Assembly: GCF_040256745.1 (NCBI RefSeq)
Contig: NZ_CP138335.1
Location: 1,178,001 to 1,242,000, forward strand
Direction: 5' to 3'
Length of the DNA stretch: 64,000 nt
Source: Scrofimicrobium sp. R131
Lineage (GTDB): Bacteria > Actinomycetota > Actinomycetes > Actinomycetales > Actinomycetaceae
Shown piece by piece: positions 44,299 to 53,358 of the stretch; within the stretch, counting starts at the first letter, position 1; every line of letters begins with the position of its first letter. The notes under the pieces were generated by a model. It was not told the origin of the DNA. It ran no database searches and saw only the letters and a program-made list of their open reading frames with translations. The translations under genes were made by a program, and so were the position numbers.

Positions 44299-45224
44299 GG
44301 GGCCCCCTCTCCCGCCGCCGCCTGCAATTTGCGGTAGATCGACTCGGCTAGCTGTGTCGGCTCCTCGACCACTACGTCCTCGCAGTGGCTGACGATCAGG
44401 CGCTCCCAGCTCTCCCAGTCGGCGGCCCGACCCCGGCACCGGTCCCAGCCCGGGCGGGACTCGTCGCTGTCCGCCACCGACTCGCACCGGAGCCGCACCA
44501 GCGGCGACGCGCCCTGGCGAATCCAAAGCTCCGGGCGGATCCGGAAGTTGTCACCGGCAAAGTCGCGGGGACCTTCGGCTGGGAGCTCGTAGAAGTTCGG
44601 CTCCCCCACCAGTTCAATTTTCCCGTCAATGCGCGAGAGCCGGAAGTAACGCTCCCCCTCCCGGTTCAGGTCGTGACCCCACAGGTACACCGCCGGACCC
44701 CGCACCATCAGCCCCAAGGGGGCCACGTCCCGATCGGCAACCCCGCGCCGAGAACTGTAGCGGAACCGGATGGGCTGACGCTGGCCAATTGCTTCCAGGA
44801 TCTGGGGTAGGTGCTCCACGCCTTCCAGCCGGTGAAAAATGGTCGGCTGGCCGGGCACCTGCGAGTTGGTCAGACCGGCTAGCTTTAGGCTCAGCCGGGA
44901 AAGCTCGGCCGGTGAGAGCGACTCCCAGGCGGCCGCGGCCTGCAGCAGCAGGTCCACCTCCGCGGAGGTCAACTCCACCGAGGAGGGTGCCAACAGCTTC
45001 CGCTCCACCAGGTAGCGGGCAGGGTTGGAAGACACCAATACCTGAAAACCAGCCTCACGCAGAGCCGCAATGTCGCGTTCAAACGTGCGCTGGAAGGTAT
45101 CGTCACTTAGCGCCTCGTAGCCCTGCACCAGGGACTGCAACTCGTCCCGGGTGCGCCCAGAGCGCGTGTTGATCAGGTTTAGCGCCAATACCAGGATTCG
45201 CAGCGACGTTTCGCTCTGCCCCAT
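44280..45224 (-). CDS. pafB: WYL-domain DNA-damage regulator PafB
   Basis: A 314-aa partner of PafC with an HTH of the LILALLNTRSGRTRDEL type (here LRILVLALNLINTRSGRTRDELQSL in pieces) and a WYL domain around IRFRYSSRRGVADRDVAPLGLMVRGPAVYLWGHD-type segments. No pafA (Pup ligase) or proteasome gene is next to it, so its role is probably DNA-damage control only. Start at 45224 (ATG) was chosen over a GTG two codons earlier. The gene lies 13 bp beyond hisG. Confidence 0.88.
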   Translation of the reverse strand: MGQSETSLRILVLALNLINTRSGRTRDELQSLVQGYEALSDDTFQRTFERDIAALREAGFQVLVSSNPARYLVERKLLAPSSVELTSAEVDLLLQAAAAWESLSPAELSRLSLKLAGLTNSQVPGQPTIFHRLEGVEHLPQILEAIGQRQPIRFRYSSRRGVADRDVAPLGLMVRGPAVYLWGHDLNREGERYFRLSRIDGKIELVGEPNFYELPAEGPRDFAGDNFRIRPELWIRQGASPLVRLRCESVADSDESRPGWDRCRGRAADWESWERLIVSHCEDVVVEEPTQLAESIYRKLQAAAGEGAPWKTKP

Positions 45225-45237
45225 CCCCACCCCGTTC

Positions 45238-46086
45238 TTAGCCCAGGCGCGAGGCGATCAGCTCCGTTACGATCGTTCCGCGTGCGCCGATGGCCAGCAG
45301 GTCATCCATTACCTGGTTCACCTTATCGCGCCGAACCACCGCGCGGACGGCACGCCACGCGTTATCGGCCAACGGAGCCACCGTCGGGGACTCAAACCCG
45401 GGGGTAATTTCCACGGCCCGTGGCAGAACATCGACCGGGACATGGTAGTCAACCAGCACGTGCTGCTGGGCCACCAGCACTCCCTGCAGCCGCCGGTTCA
45501 GCACCTCCACCGCCGGATCTGCCTGTCCCTGCACATTTGTAATCAGGATGGCTTCGGACTCCAGCAGCGGTTCCCCGAACACTTCGAGTCCCGCTGCGCG
45601 CAGGGTCGAACCGGTCTCCACCACGTCGGCGATCAGGTCGGCCACGCCCAGTTGGATCGAAGATTCGACCGCGCCGTCCAGGCGCACCACGTCCGCTTGG
45701 ATCCCCCGCTCGGCCAGGTAGTTCTCCACCAGCGTTCGATAGGAGGTGGCCACCCGTTTGCCGGAGATCTCCCGCACCTGGGCGATCGTGCCCCGGGGGG
45801 CAGCAAACCGGAACTTGGCCCGGGCAAAGCCCAGCTGCGAGTACTCCTGTGCCGGGGTCCCGGAATCAATCAGCAGGTCCCGGCCGGTGATGCCCGCATG
45901 AATTCGGCCCTGGCCGACGTAGACCGCAATGTCGCGCGGACGAAGGAAGAAGATTCGCAGATCGTTTTCCGGATCATCCACCACCAGTTCGCGCCCGCGC
46001 CGGTTGGCTCGGTACCCGGCTTCCAGCAGTAGCTGCACCGACTTTTCCGACAGACTTCCCTTATTTGGAACCGCAATCTCAAGCAT
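45238..46086 (-). CDS. hisG: ATP phosphoribosyltransferase (long form)
   Basis: A 282-aa enzyme for the first and regulated step of histidine synthesis. The N-terminal part shows [35 protein letters not shown] and the PRPP loop region [24 protein letters not shown]; the last 80 residues are the HisG_C regulatory domain that binds histidine. No hisZ is required for the long form. ATG 46086 has GAGG before it. It follows hisE at 7 bp. Confidence 0.95.
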   Translation of the reverse strand: MLEIAVPNKGSLSEKSVQLLLEAGYRANRRGRELVVDDPENDLRIFFLRPRDIAVYVGQGRIHAGITGRDLLIDSGTPAQEYSQLGFARAKFRFAAPRGTIAQVREISGKRVATSYRTLVENYLAERGIQADVVRLDGAVESSIQLGVADLIADVVETGSTLRAAGLEVFGEPLLESEAILITNVQGQADPAVEVLNRRLQGVLVAQQHVLVDYHVPVDVLPRAVEITPGFESPTVAPLADNAWRAVRAVVRRDKVNQVMDDLLAIGARGTIVTELIASRLG

Positions 46087-46093
46087 CATGACC

Positions 46094-46357
46094 TCACAGG
46101 TGCCGGTAAATGTCATCCAGGGTGAGCCCGCGGGCCACCGCCATCACCTGGGCGTGGTAAATCAGCTGCGAGATTTCCAGGGCCAGGGCGTCGTCGCTTT
46201 CGTACTCGCCCGCCAGCCAGACTTCGGCCGCCTCCTCCACTACCTTCTTGCCGATGTAGTGGATTCCCTGTTCCAGCTCCGCCACCGTTCCGGAGCCGGC
46301 CGGCTTCTCGGCGGCCTTCACTTGCAGTTCGTGAAAGAGATCTTCAAAGCTTGTCAT
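46094..46357 (-). CDS. hisE: Phosphoribosyl-ATP pyrophosphatase
   Basis: An 87-aa MazG-like hydrolase for the second histidine step. Metal-binding acidic residues appear in [33 protein letters not shown]-type pieces ([24 protein letters not shown]). TAACCT ends 6 nt before the ATG with no ribosome site, so the hisE-hisG transcript is probably leaderless. Other his genes are elsewhere. Confidence 0.93.
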   Translation of the reverse strand: MTSFEDLFHELQVKAAEKPAGSGTVAELEQGIHYIGKKVVEEAAEVWLAGEYESDDALALEISQLIYHAQVMAVARGLTLDDIYRHL

Positions 46358-46412
46358 AGCACCAGGTTACGACATGTTGGCCGGCCGGCCCGGATCGAGG
46401 CAACTGATGGAC

Positions 46413-47375
46413 CTAGTCCACGTAGTCGTTGGTAGCCCCCTGCTCGTCGGCCAACTCCGGCTGGTCCAGCAGCTGTGCCAAATACGGCCCCATCCGATCC
46501 CACGCGTCCAAGTCTTGCAGGGCAGAGGCCCTGCCCTGCCGGTCCTGCCAGAGCGGGATCGTCGCCTGCAGGATCGCCATCGCCCCGGCTTGCGCCTGCT
46601 GATCGCTGAGCGACTCGTCCCAGGTGGCCGTGGCCTTCACGGCTGCTTCCGGATCGTCAATCGCCTGCTGCATTCCCCCGACCAGGGCCGAGATCACCTG
46701 GCGCAGCTCGTCGGGATGCTGCTGAGCATAGCCCTCCGTCGAAACGATGGCCGCCCCCACCAGCGGGGTCCCCTTGTCCAGTGGAATCGAGCGGGCAGCA
46801 AAGCCCATCTGCTCCAACGCGACCGGCTCCGAGTTCGAGAACCCGACGATGGCGTCCACCTCACCCGCCACCAGGGAGGCGGCCTGGGTGAATCCGACCG
46901 AAACGATGTCCACCTGGTCCCGGGTCAGGCCACCTTGCTCCAGTGCCGCCAGCAGTCCGAACCAGTTGGAGCCGTACTCGCCGGGCAAACCGATCTTCTT
47001 CCCCTTCAGGTCGGCCAGCGACTGGATCGGCGAATCTGCCGGCACGATGATCTCCACCGGGTAGTGGTGGTAGAAAGCTCCTACCGAGATCACATCCAAC
47101 CCCTGAGCCCGCGCCTGGAGCACCTCATCACCCGAGGCGACCGTCACCTGCTCGTCCCCCGAAGCCAGCGCCGAGAACAGGCTCTCGTCGCTGCCGTGGT
47201 GGCGAATCTTCACGTCCAGGTCACCAAAGTCGGCCAGGTAGACCGGGGCAAACTGCACGTTGGGGATGTAGGTCAGTCCCACCGTCACCGCCTTCGACGG
47301 ATCGGATCCGGTGGATGAGCACCCCGCCAGGGCCACCGCTCCGGCCGCTGCCAATCCCAACAGTCTCTTACGCAT
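46413..47375 (-). CDS. ABC transporter lipoprotein, RibY-like riboflavin binding
   Basis: A 320-aa substrate-binding protein of the NMT1/THI5-like family. The signal peptide ends in the lipobox LAGC, placing the protein on the outer face of the membrane; SKAVTVGLTYIPNVQFAPVYLA and GVGFTQAASLV-like regions (VSVGFTQAASLVAGEVDAIVGF) are typical. By itself it could bind a thiamine precursor or other small ring compound, but the operon lies under an FMN riboswitch, which points to riboflavin or flavin (RibXY system). Its start lies inside the end of the permease gene. Confidence 0.85.
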   Translation of the reverse strand: MRKRLLGLAAAGAVALAGCSSTGSDPSKAVTVGLTYIPNVQFAPVYLADFGDLDVKIRHHGSDESLFSALASGDEQVTVASGDEVLQARAQGLDVISVGAFYHHYPVEIIVPADSPIQSLADLKGKKIGLPGEYGSNWFGLLAALEQGGLTRDQVDIVSVGFTQAASLVAGEVDAIVGFSNSEPVALEQMGFAARSIPLDKGTPLVGAAIVSTEGYAQQHPDELRQVISALVGGMQQAIDDPEAAVKATATWDESLSDQQAQAGAMAILQATIPLWQDRQGRASALQDLDAWDRMGPYLAQLLDQPELADEQGATNDYVD

Positions 47376-48156
47376 TTCTACTACCTCTTCTTTCACGCGA
47401 ATTGCCCACCAGCCGCTTGCCGCGTCGCTCCAGCAGATAGACCGCCGAGTAGGCGACCATTGCCAGCGCGCACAGGACAGCGACGGTGACGAACATGCCG
47501 GCCGTGTCGAGGTTGTGTTGCTGTTGGGAGAGCAGTTGACCCAGGCCCGCACCGCCCATGACCATCTCGCCGATGACCGCGCCCGTGACCGACAGGGTGA
47601 ACCCGTTCCGGATCCCGCCCAGCAGGCTGGGGGCCACCAGCGGCGCCTCAATCGAGACGATCATCCTCAGGCCGTGAGCGCCATCAAGCGAAGCGGCGTC
47701 GATCACATCCTGGTCCAGGTGTCGCAGGCCCACTGTGGTTGCCACCAGGATCGGGAAGAACACCATCAGCGCACACAGCAGCACGATGGCGCCCAAACCT
47801 CGCCCAACCCAGAGCACCAGCAGCGGGGCCAAAGCCACCGCCGGAATCGCCTGGGTGGCCCCCAGGAATGGCTGCAGGGCGGCGTTGACGAACCGGGACC
47901 GATGAATCAGCCAGGAAGTGGGAATGGCCACCGCCGCTCCCACCAACGACCCCAGCAGGGCCTCACCAAAGGTGATGGCGGTTCGGTTCCAGAACCACCG
48001 GGTACCAAACAGATCTGCGGCGCGCGCAAAGAAATCCCGCGGGCTGGGAAGAAACAGTGCCGACGTGGAGCCGGAGGCTATCAACCAGACTAGAAACAAG
48101 AATGCCAGCAGGCTCAGCGGTGCGAGCCATGCCAGCCACCTGTTGGCCGTCCCCAT
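47368..48156 (-). CDS. ABC transporter permease, RibX-like
   Basis: A 262-aa inner-membrane permease with six hydrophobic segments and the EAA loop near ATTVGLRHLDQDVIDAASLDGAHGLRMIVSIEAP-type segment (LRHLDQDVIDAASLDGAHG), as in SsuC/ThiX/RibX proteins. It is the first gene after the FMN riboswitch and has GAAGGACC upstream of its ATG. No ATPase gene is in the operon or nearby, so it must use one encoded elsewhere. Riboflavin as substrate is inferred from the riboswitch. Confidence 0.87.
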   Translation of the reverse strand: MGTANRWLAWLAPLSLLAFLFLVWLIASGSTSALFLPSPRDFFARAADLFGTRWFWNRTAITFGEALLGSLVGAAVAIPTSWLIHRSRFVNAALQPFLGATQAIPAVALAPLLVLWVGRGLGAIVLLCALMVFFPILVATTVGLRHLDQDVIDAASLDGAHGLRMIVSIEAPLVAPSLLGGIRNGFTLSVTGAVIGEMVMGGAGLGQLLSQQQHNLDTAGMFVTVAVLCALAMVAYSAVYLLERRGKRLVGNSRERRGSRNA

Positions 48157-48210
48157 GAGGTCCTTCCCGCCACGGGGCGCGCCGTTAACTGCGGGCGCAC
48201 AGCGTCCGCA

Positions 48211-48328
48211 GCGCTTCTCCCATCCGGACTTTAACCGTCGGTGCTGGAGTTTCACCAGCTCAACCGCCTGGTGGCGGGTCGCGGACTATCACCGCCGGTT
48301 CGGACTTTCACCGACCCCGAAGCACCGC
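48211..48328 (-). ncRNA. FMN riboswitch (RFN element)
   Basis: On the minus strand the conserved blocks GGGGTCGGTGAAAGTCC, ACCGGCGGTGATAGTCCGCG, GGTGAAACTCC and ACCGACGGTTAAAGTCCGG appear in the order of the FMN aptamer. The closing stem P1 pairs GTGCTTC with GAAGCGC. It lies 54 nt before the transporter permease start. Downstream GC-rich sequence could form either a terminator or a ribosome-site-hiding stem; I could not decide. FMN binding would switch the importer off. Confidence 0.97.
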
Positions 48329-48369
48329 TATTATCTCACAAATTTCCAGCGGGTAAACCGTGATCTCGG

Positions 48370-49029
48370 TCAGCTGTGCTCCTGGGCCAGCCGCCGCAAA
48401 ATGTCCACCTCACCCCGGTGATCCGCACAGGTAAAGACCGACGAGCCGGCGACGAAGTTGTTGACCCCGGCCTCGGCGGCGGTCACCACCGTCTCCCGGT
48501 TGATCCCCCCGTCGACCTGAATGTCCAGCTCGATCCCGCTCTGGTCCACCAGCTGACGCAGCTTCCGGGTTTTGGACAGTACCTGGGGCAAGAACTTCTG
48601 CCCGCCAAATCCCGGCTCCACCGTCATGATCAGAAACATGTCGAACTCGTCCAAGAAGTCCAGGTAGGGTTCGATGGCACTGGCGGGCTTGAAAGCCAAC
48701 CCAACTTTCGCCCCGGCCCCGCGCAGCTCTCGGGCCAGCCGGATCGGCGCCCCCGCCGCCTCCGAGTGGAACGTGACCATTTCGCACCCGGCGTCGGCGA
48801 AGGAACGAGCCCAGCGATCCGGGTTCTCAATCATTAGGTGTGCCTCGATCGGTACCTCGGTCGACTGCTTGGCCGCCTCCACAATCGGAAGCCCCCAGGA
48901 CAGGTTGGGGACGAAGTGATTGTCCATTACGTCAACGTGGACCCGGTCGGCATTGTCGATCGACTGCAGTTCCTCCCGGAACCGGCCCATGTCGCAGTTG
49001 AGCACTGAGGGGGAAATCCGAATTTGCAC
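48370..49029 (-). CDS. rpe: Ribulose-phosphate 3-epimerase
   Basis: A 219-aa TIM barrel of the pentose phosphate pathway. ISPSVLNCDMGRF, the metal-binding HVDVMDNHFVPNLSWG, IEAHLMIENP, and the phosphate loop VDGGINRETV are intact. The start is GTG at 49029 with AAAGGAG 7 nt upstream. It closes the conserved run of minus-strand housekeeping genes; riboflavin biosynthesis genes often follow here in relatives, but the FMN-controlled transporter does instead. Confidence 0.95.
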   Translation of the reverse strand: MQIRISPSVLNCDMGRFREELQSIDNADRVHVDVMDNHFVPNLSWGLPIVEAAKQSTEVPIEAHLMIENPDRWARSFADAGCEMVTFHSEAAGAPIRLARELRGAGAKVGLAFKPASAIEPYLDFLDEFDMFLIMTVEPGFGGQKFLPQVLSKTRKLRQLVDQSGIELDIQVDGGINRETVVTAAEAGVNNFVAGSSVFTCADHRGEVDILRRLAQEHS

Positions 49030-49055
49030 AGTGTTGCTCCTTTTCTCGGGTGATC

Positions 49056-50468
49056 CTATTTCTTGCGCAGGAGCGCCACGAACATGGCGTCGGTGCCGTG
49101 TCGGTGGGGCCAAAGCTGCAGGGTCTGGTTCGGGCCTGGTTCCAACTCAATCGGGGTCAGGATGCGCGCGGTCGCGGCCGTGTCGATCGTCTCCACCTGT
49201 CCCTGTTCCAACGCCCAGCTGACGATCTCCAAGGTCTCTTCCACCTGCGGGGTGCAGGTGACCCAGGCAATCACCCCGCCGGTTCGGGTGAGCTCCCACC
49301 CGCGCTGAAGCAGACCCCGCTGCAGCGGGACCAGCTCGGCCAGTTCCTCGGGCTGATGGCGCCACCGGGATTCCGGCCGCCGGCGGAGCGAACCCAGACC
49401 GGAACAGGGAGCGTCAATCAGTACCCGGTCGTACCGGTAGCCGCTGGGTGCGGGGAGGGTCCGGCCGTCCAGGTTGGTGACGGTGACGTTGGCTAGCGCC
49501 CGGACTGACTTCTCCACCAGCCGGGCCCGGTGGGCGGAAATTTCATTCGCGACCAGGTCGACCCCCCGCTCGGCCCCAACCGCGCCCAGCAGCGCCGACT
49601 TTCCACCAGGTCCGGCGCACAGGTCCAGCCAGTGCCGGTCCGAACCGGTCAGGGGCGCCGCCGCCAGCAGCAGGGCCGCCAGCTGCGACCCTTCGTCCTG
49701 AACCGCCGCGCGCCCTTCGCGCACCGCGGGCAGCGCCGCCGGGTCTCCCCCGTCCAGAATGACCGCGTACTCCGACAGTTGCCCCTGCGAGGTGGGCCGC
49801 TGCAGGATCTCTTCGGCCTCCTGGGCCAGCTCCTGGGCGGCGATCAGCCCGGGACGGGCGACCAGGTTCACCTTCGGGATCGAGTTGTTGGCCGCCAGGG
49901 CGGGCACCAGCTCGGATTCGGGCAGACCCCGCGCCTCCAGCGCCCGCCGGAAGGATCGCACCATCCAGACCGGGTGCGAGTAGCGGGCGGCGAGGCGGTC
50001 GTCTTGATCGGGAATCTCAGCGAAAATCTGGTCAATGTCGTCGGCACGAGTGATTGAACGCAAAATAGCATTCACCATCCGAACCGGACCGTCGGTCGTC
50101 AGTTCCCGCGCCGCGTCAACGGTGGCTGCCACGGCCGCGTGATCGGGCACCCGCATGAACAGCAGCTGGTAGGCTCCCACCCGCAGCAGCTGCCAGACCA
50201 CCGGTTCCAGCTCGGTCAGGGGGCGGGAGCTGAACTGGGCCAGGACCTGGTCCAGGTAGCCGCGCCACCGAAGGGTCCCGTAGACCAGCTCGGACGCGAA
50301 GGCTGCGTCGCGGAAGTCAAACTTCGGGTTGGACTGCTGCTCGGCCCGGAGCGCTCGCGGCAAGGCCAGGTTGGCGAAGGCACCCTCCTCCTCCACCTGG
50401 AGCAGGACCCGAACCGCCAGCAGGCGAGCCGGATCCGCCGGACGCTTGGCCCGGTAGGGCTTACTCAC
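49056..50468 (-). CDS. rsmB: 16S rRNA (cytosine-C5) methyltransferase RsmB
   Basis: A 470-aa enzyme methylating C967 of 16S rRNA. An N-terminal NusB-like domain (residues about 10-150) is followed by a SAM-binding domain with LDLCAGPGGKSALLGA and the catalytic-cysteine motif LIDAPCSGLGSLRRRPE; a second Cys is in WVTCTPQVEET. GTG at 50468 has GGGAGG before it and overlaps the fmt stop by 8 bp. Confidence 0.93.
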   Translation of the reverse strand: MSKPYRAKRPADPARLLAVRVLLQVEEEGAFANLALPRALRAEQQSNPKFDFRDAAFASELVYGTLRWRGYLDQVLAQFSSRPLTELEPVVWQLLRVGAYQLLFMRVPDHAAVAATVDAARELTTDGPVRMVNAILRSITRADDIDQIFAEIPDQDDRLAARYSHPVWMVRSFRRALEARGLPESELVPALAANNSIPKVNLVARPGLIAAQELAQEAEEILQRPTSQGQLSEYAVILDGGDPAALPAVREGRAAVQDEGSQLAALLLAAAPLTGSDRHWLDLCAGPGGKSALLGAVGAERGVDLVANEISAHRARLVEKSVRALANVTVTNLDGRTLPAPSGYRYDRVLIDAPCSGLGSLRRRPESRWRHQPEELAELVPLQRGLLQRGWELTRTGGVIAWVTCTPQVEETLEIVSWALEQGQVETIDTAATARILTPIELEPGPNQTLQLWPHRHGTDAMFVALLRKK

Positions 50469-51396
50469 GGTGGCCTCCCATCGTCGTGATCCCATGGGCT
50501 CCCCGCGCCCAGGCGGGTGCCTCCATCCAGTTCTTCCCGGCCGGGGCCACCTGCCCCAGGCGGAGCATCCCCCGTTCGCAGCCGACCAGCACCTGGTGTT
50601 TGTCTGCGTGCACCTGCCCGGGTGCCAGTGCTAACTCGGGGTCGGATTCGAGCGGAGTTGCCGCTCCCAGCCGCAGGACCTGCCCGGAGGGCAGTTGCGT
50701 CCACGCCCCCGGATTGGGGGTGACGCTGCGGATCTGCCGGTCTGTCTCATCCGCCGAAGCGGCGAAGCTGACGTAGCCGTCCTGCTTGGTCAGCTGGGGC
50801 GCCGTCGTCAGCCCCTCCGAAGCTTGAGGGGTGGCCACCGCGGTTCCGGCGGCAAGCTGATCCACCACCTCGACCACCTGCTGGGCCCCGACTGGGGCCA
50901 GCCGCTCCAACAGTTCACCGGCGGTCTCCCGACCGGTCAGTTCCACCGGCAGTCGCGAGTAGACCGGACCCGTGTCGAGGCCGGCCTCCAGTTGAAACAC
51001 GCAGGTGGCACTGTGCTGGTCACCGGCGCGAATCGCCCACTGAGCCGGGGCGGCGCCGCGCCAACGAGGCAGGTCGGAGAAATGCAGGTTGAGCCAGCCT
51101 CGGGTCGGGATCTCCAGCACTTCGGGGCGCAGGATCGCGCCGTAGGCAACCACCACCCCCAGATCAGCCCCGAGTGCGGCCAACTCTTCCGCCACCTGCC
51201 CGGGCCGGGCCGCCTCCAGCACCTTCAGCTCGCGTTCCCGCGCCCAGGTCGCCACCGGACTGGGAGTGGGGGCAGCCCGCCGACCACGCCGAGCTGGCGG
51301 CCGGGTCAGCACCCCAACCACCTCGTGGTCGCTCTGGGTCAGGGCCTGGAGGGTTGGAAGTGCCACTTCCGGGGTTCCCGCAAAAATGATTCTCAC
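50461..51396 (-). CDS. fmt: Methionyl-tRNA formyltransferase
   Basis: A 311-aa enzyme that formylates initiator Met-tRNA. It has MRIIFAGTPEVALPTLQAL, the catalytic Asn-His segment NLHFSDLPRWRGAAPAQWAI, and GVFQLEAGLDTGPVYSR-like region with Asp (QLEAGLDTGPVY). The C-terminal OB-like domain is present. No def gene is adjacent. It lies 9 bp after priA. Confidence 0.95.
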   Translation of the reverse strand: MRIIFAGTPEVALPTLQALTQSDHEVVGVLTRPPARRGRRAAPTPSPVATWARERELKVLEAARPGQVAEELAALGADLGVVVAYGAILRPEVLEIPTRGWLNLHFSDLPRWRGAAPAQWAIRAGDQHSATCVFQLEAGLDTGPVYSRLPVELTGRETAGELLERLAPVGAQQVVEVVDQLAAGTAVATPQASEGLTTAPQLTKQDGYVSFAASADETDRQIRSVTPNPGAWTQLPSGQVLRLGAATPLESDPELALAPGQVHADKHQVLVGCERGMLRLGQVAPAGKNWMEAPAWARGAHGITTMGGHRE

Positions 51397-51405
51397 CCTG
51401 GCAGT

Positions 51406-53349
51406 CTATCGGAGTCCCTCGGTCCCTCCGAACAGGTCGGGCGGGTTCACCACGACTTTCACCTTGGGGCCGCGCCGCAAACTGCGCGCCACCGCCATCG
51501 CCTTCAGGTGCGCCATCAAAGACAGTGCCTGCCCGGCCTGGCAGGCCACGATCGCGCGGACTTCATCGGTCTCGGTCGGGGTGTAGCCAAAGATCTGCAG
51601 CCCGGGTTCGGCCGGGGATAGCGGCAGAGTCTCCAGCTGGGTCAAAATGTCGTTGATCGCCGGGGCTGGCCCCTCCAGGGCCACGATCCACCGAGCTGGA
51701 TACAGCCCGATTTCCTTCCGCTCCTCCCAGGCCGCCTCGGCGAACTCGGTGGGTCGCCAAAGCACTAACGCCCGCTCCACCTCCAGGGGTACGTCGCCCG
51801 ACAGCACGCCCTGCCCACCGGGACGGGCCAGGGCAAAGGTATAGAACCAGCGCCGAAGCGCCTCCTCTTCGGCTCCCAGCCGGTCCGCGTAGGCCAGCCT
51901 GGAGGCTTCCAACACCACCACCGCCTCGTACCCCCCGCGGACGGCCGGCTCGGCTCCCGCGGTGGCCACTACCAGCTGCGGCTTGGGCCGAATCCTCCGC
52001 CTAATTTTCGTGGTCGAGGTGGAGATGACCACGTCGGTTTGGGGGAAGGCGCGGCCGAGCTCGCGGGCGGTTCTCTCGGCGCCCACCTCCAGCACGGTTA
52101 GGTTCGGGTGCCCGCAGGCCAGACACCGGGCCACCGAATTTGTCGCTCCGCACCCGGCGCAGTGGCCCACCGCCTCGGCCGGTGGTCCGGTCAGTTCCAA
52201 TAGCTTGCCGCAGCTGACGCAGCGGGGACGCACGTGGCACGCGGGGCAGGCCAGGACTAGAAAGTGGCCCACCCCCATCACCTGCACCAGCACGGGTCCG
52301 GCGGACAGTCCGGTTCGGATCGCCTGATAGGCGGCGTTGGGGACGGTCGAGAGGACCGCCATTCCTTCCCGTTCAAACTCGTCGGTGCCCACCACCTGAA
52401 TCCGGGGGGTGTGGGCTCGAACCACGGTTGGTGACGGAACGAAGGAGCGGGCCCACCCCGACTGGACCAGCGCCTCGGCTTTCACGGAGCGATCCAGGCT
52501 CGCCACCACCAGGCCGTAGCCTTCCCACCGAGCCCGCGCCACCGCCACGTCCAGCACGTCGACCTGCGGTGTCCGCCGCTCCCGATAGTGGGCCGACCCG
52601 TCCTCCCAAACCACCTGCAGGGCCGGTTTAGTAAACGGAGCCCAGATCGCGGACCGGGTCCCCACCACTGCCAGGTAGTGGCCGCGCAGGGTCCGCAGCT
52701 GCACCTCGTACCTGGTGGTCTGCGGCAGTTCTGACGCCTGCAGGCCGATCACCTCGGGTGAGAACGCCTCGGACAATCGACGATGAATCTCTTTGGCGCC
52801 GGCCAGGGTAGGGGCCGTGACAATGACCGGAATCTCACGGCGGGCACACTCGGCCACCAGGGCGTGCAGTGCGGAAAACTGTCGGTGCGGCACGGTTTGG
52901 ACCACTGCCCGCGGGAGGGGGCCGGAGGCCAGCAGCTCCACCCAGTCGCCGTACTCGGGAACCGCGGCCGCCGGACTCCAATCGGCCCGCACCGGTCTGG
53001 TCGCGCCGGCCAGTAGCTGCTCGATCTTTTGTCGCCGAGCCGGTTGGGCCAGCGACAGGACCTGGGACAGGTTGACGGCAAAGCGAGCGGCCAAATACCG
53101 GTACGTCTGCAGCATGGCCGGGGTGAACAGCGGCTGGACCGACAGCACTCGCAACAGCGGGGACAGCTCCCCCTCGTGCGTGCTGGTCTCTCCTAACTCG
53201 ACCACCCAGCCGGAGATTCGCCGGTTGCCCCACTTGACCCGCACCAGAGAGCCCACCTGGACCGAGGCCAGCAGGGAATCCGGAATCGAGTAGTCAAACG
53301 GACGGTCAAGGTGAGGCACGTCGAGGTCGATCAGGACTCGTGCAATCAC
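51406..53349 (-). CDS. priA: Primosome protein PriA, ATPase-less actinobacterial type
   Basis: A 647-aa PriA-family protein for restart of stalled replication forks. The N-terminal DNA-binding domain starts RVLIDLDVPHLDRPFDYSIPDSL, and the zinc-binding cysteines are kept in CPACHVRPRCVSCGKLLEL and CAGCGATNSVARCLACG. The ATPase motifs are degraded: the Walker A region reads TAPTLAGAKEIHRR and the DEEH box is replaced by WEDGSAHYRE. This loss is characteristic of actinobacterial PriA, which probably works as a loading scaffold only. Confidence 0.92.
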   Translation of the reverse strand: MIARVLIDLDVPHLDRPFDYSIPDSLLASVQVGSLVRVKWGNRRISGWVVELGETSTHEGELSPLLRVLSVQPLFTPAMLQTYRYLAARFAVNLSQVLSLAQPARRQKIEQLLAGATRPVRADWSPAAAVPEYGDWVELLASGPLPRAVVQTVPHRQFSALHALVAECARREIPVIVTAPTLAGAKEIHRRLSEAFSPEVIGLQASELPQTTRYEVQLRTLRGHYLAVVGTRSAIWAPFTKPALQVVWEDGSAHYRERRTPQVDVLDVAVARARWEGYGLVVASLDRSVKAEALVQSGWARSFVPSPTVVRAHTPRIQVVGTDEFEREGMAVLSTVPNAAYQAIRTGLSAGPVLVQVMGVGHFLVLACPACHVRPRCVSCGKLLELTGPPAEAVGHCAGCGATNSVARCLACGHPNLTVLEVGAERTARELGRAFPQTDVVISTSTTKIRRRIRPKPQLVVATAGAEPAVRGGYEAVVVLEASRLAYADRLGAEEEALRRWFYTFALARPGGQGVLSGDVPLEVERALVLWRPTEFAEAAWEERKEIGLYPARWIVALEGPAPAINDILTQLETLPLSPAEPGLQIFGYTPTETDEVRAIVACQAGQALSLMAHLKAMAVARSLRRGPKVKVVVNPPDLFGGTEGLR

Positions 53350-53358
53350 CTCAACCTC

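Noticed and set aside
51406-53349. priA as a decayed gene because its ATPase motifs are lost
   Set aside because: The frame is complete, zinc cysteines are conserved, and loss of the motifs is a known feature of actinobacterial PriA.
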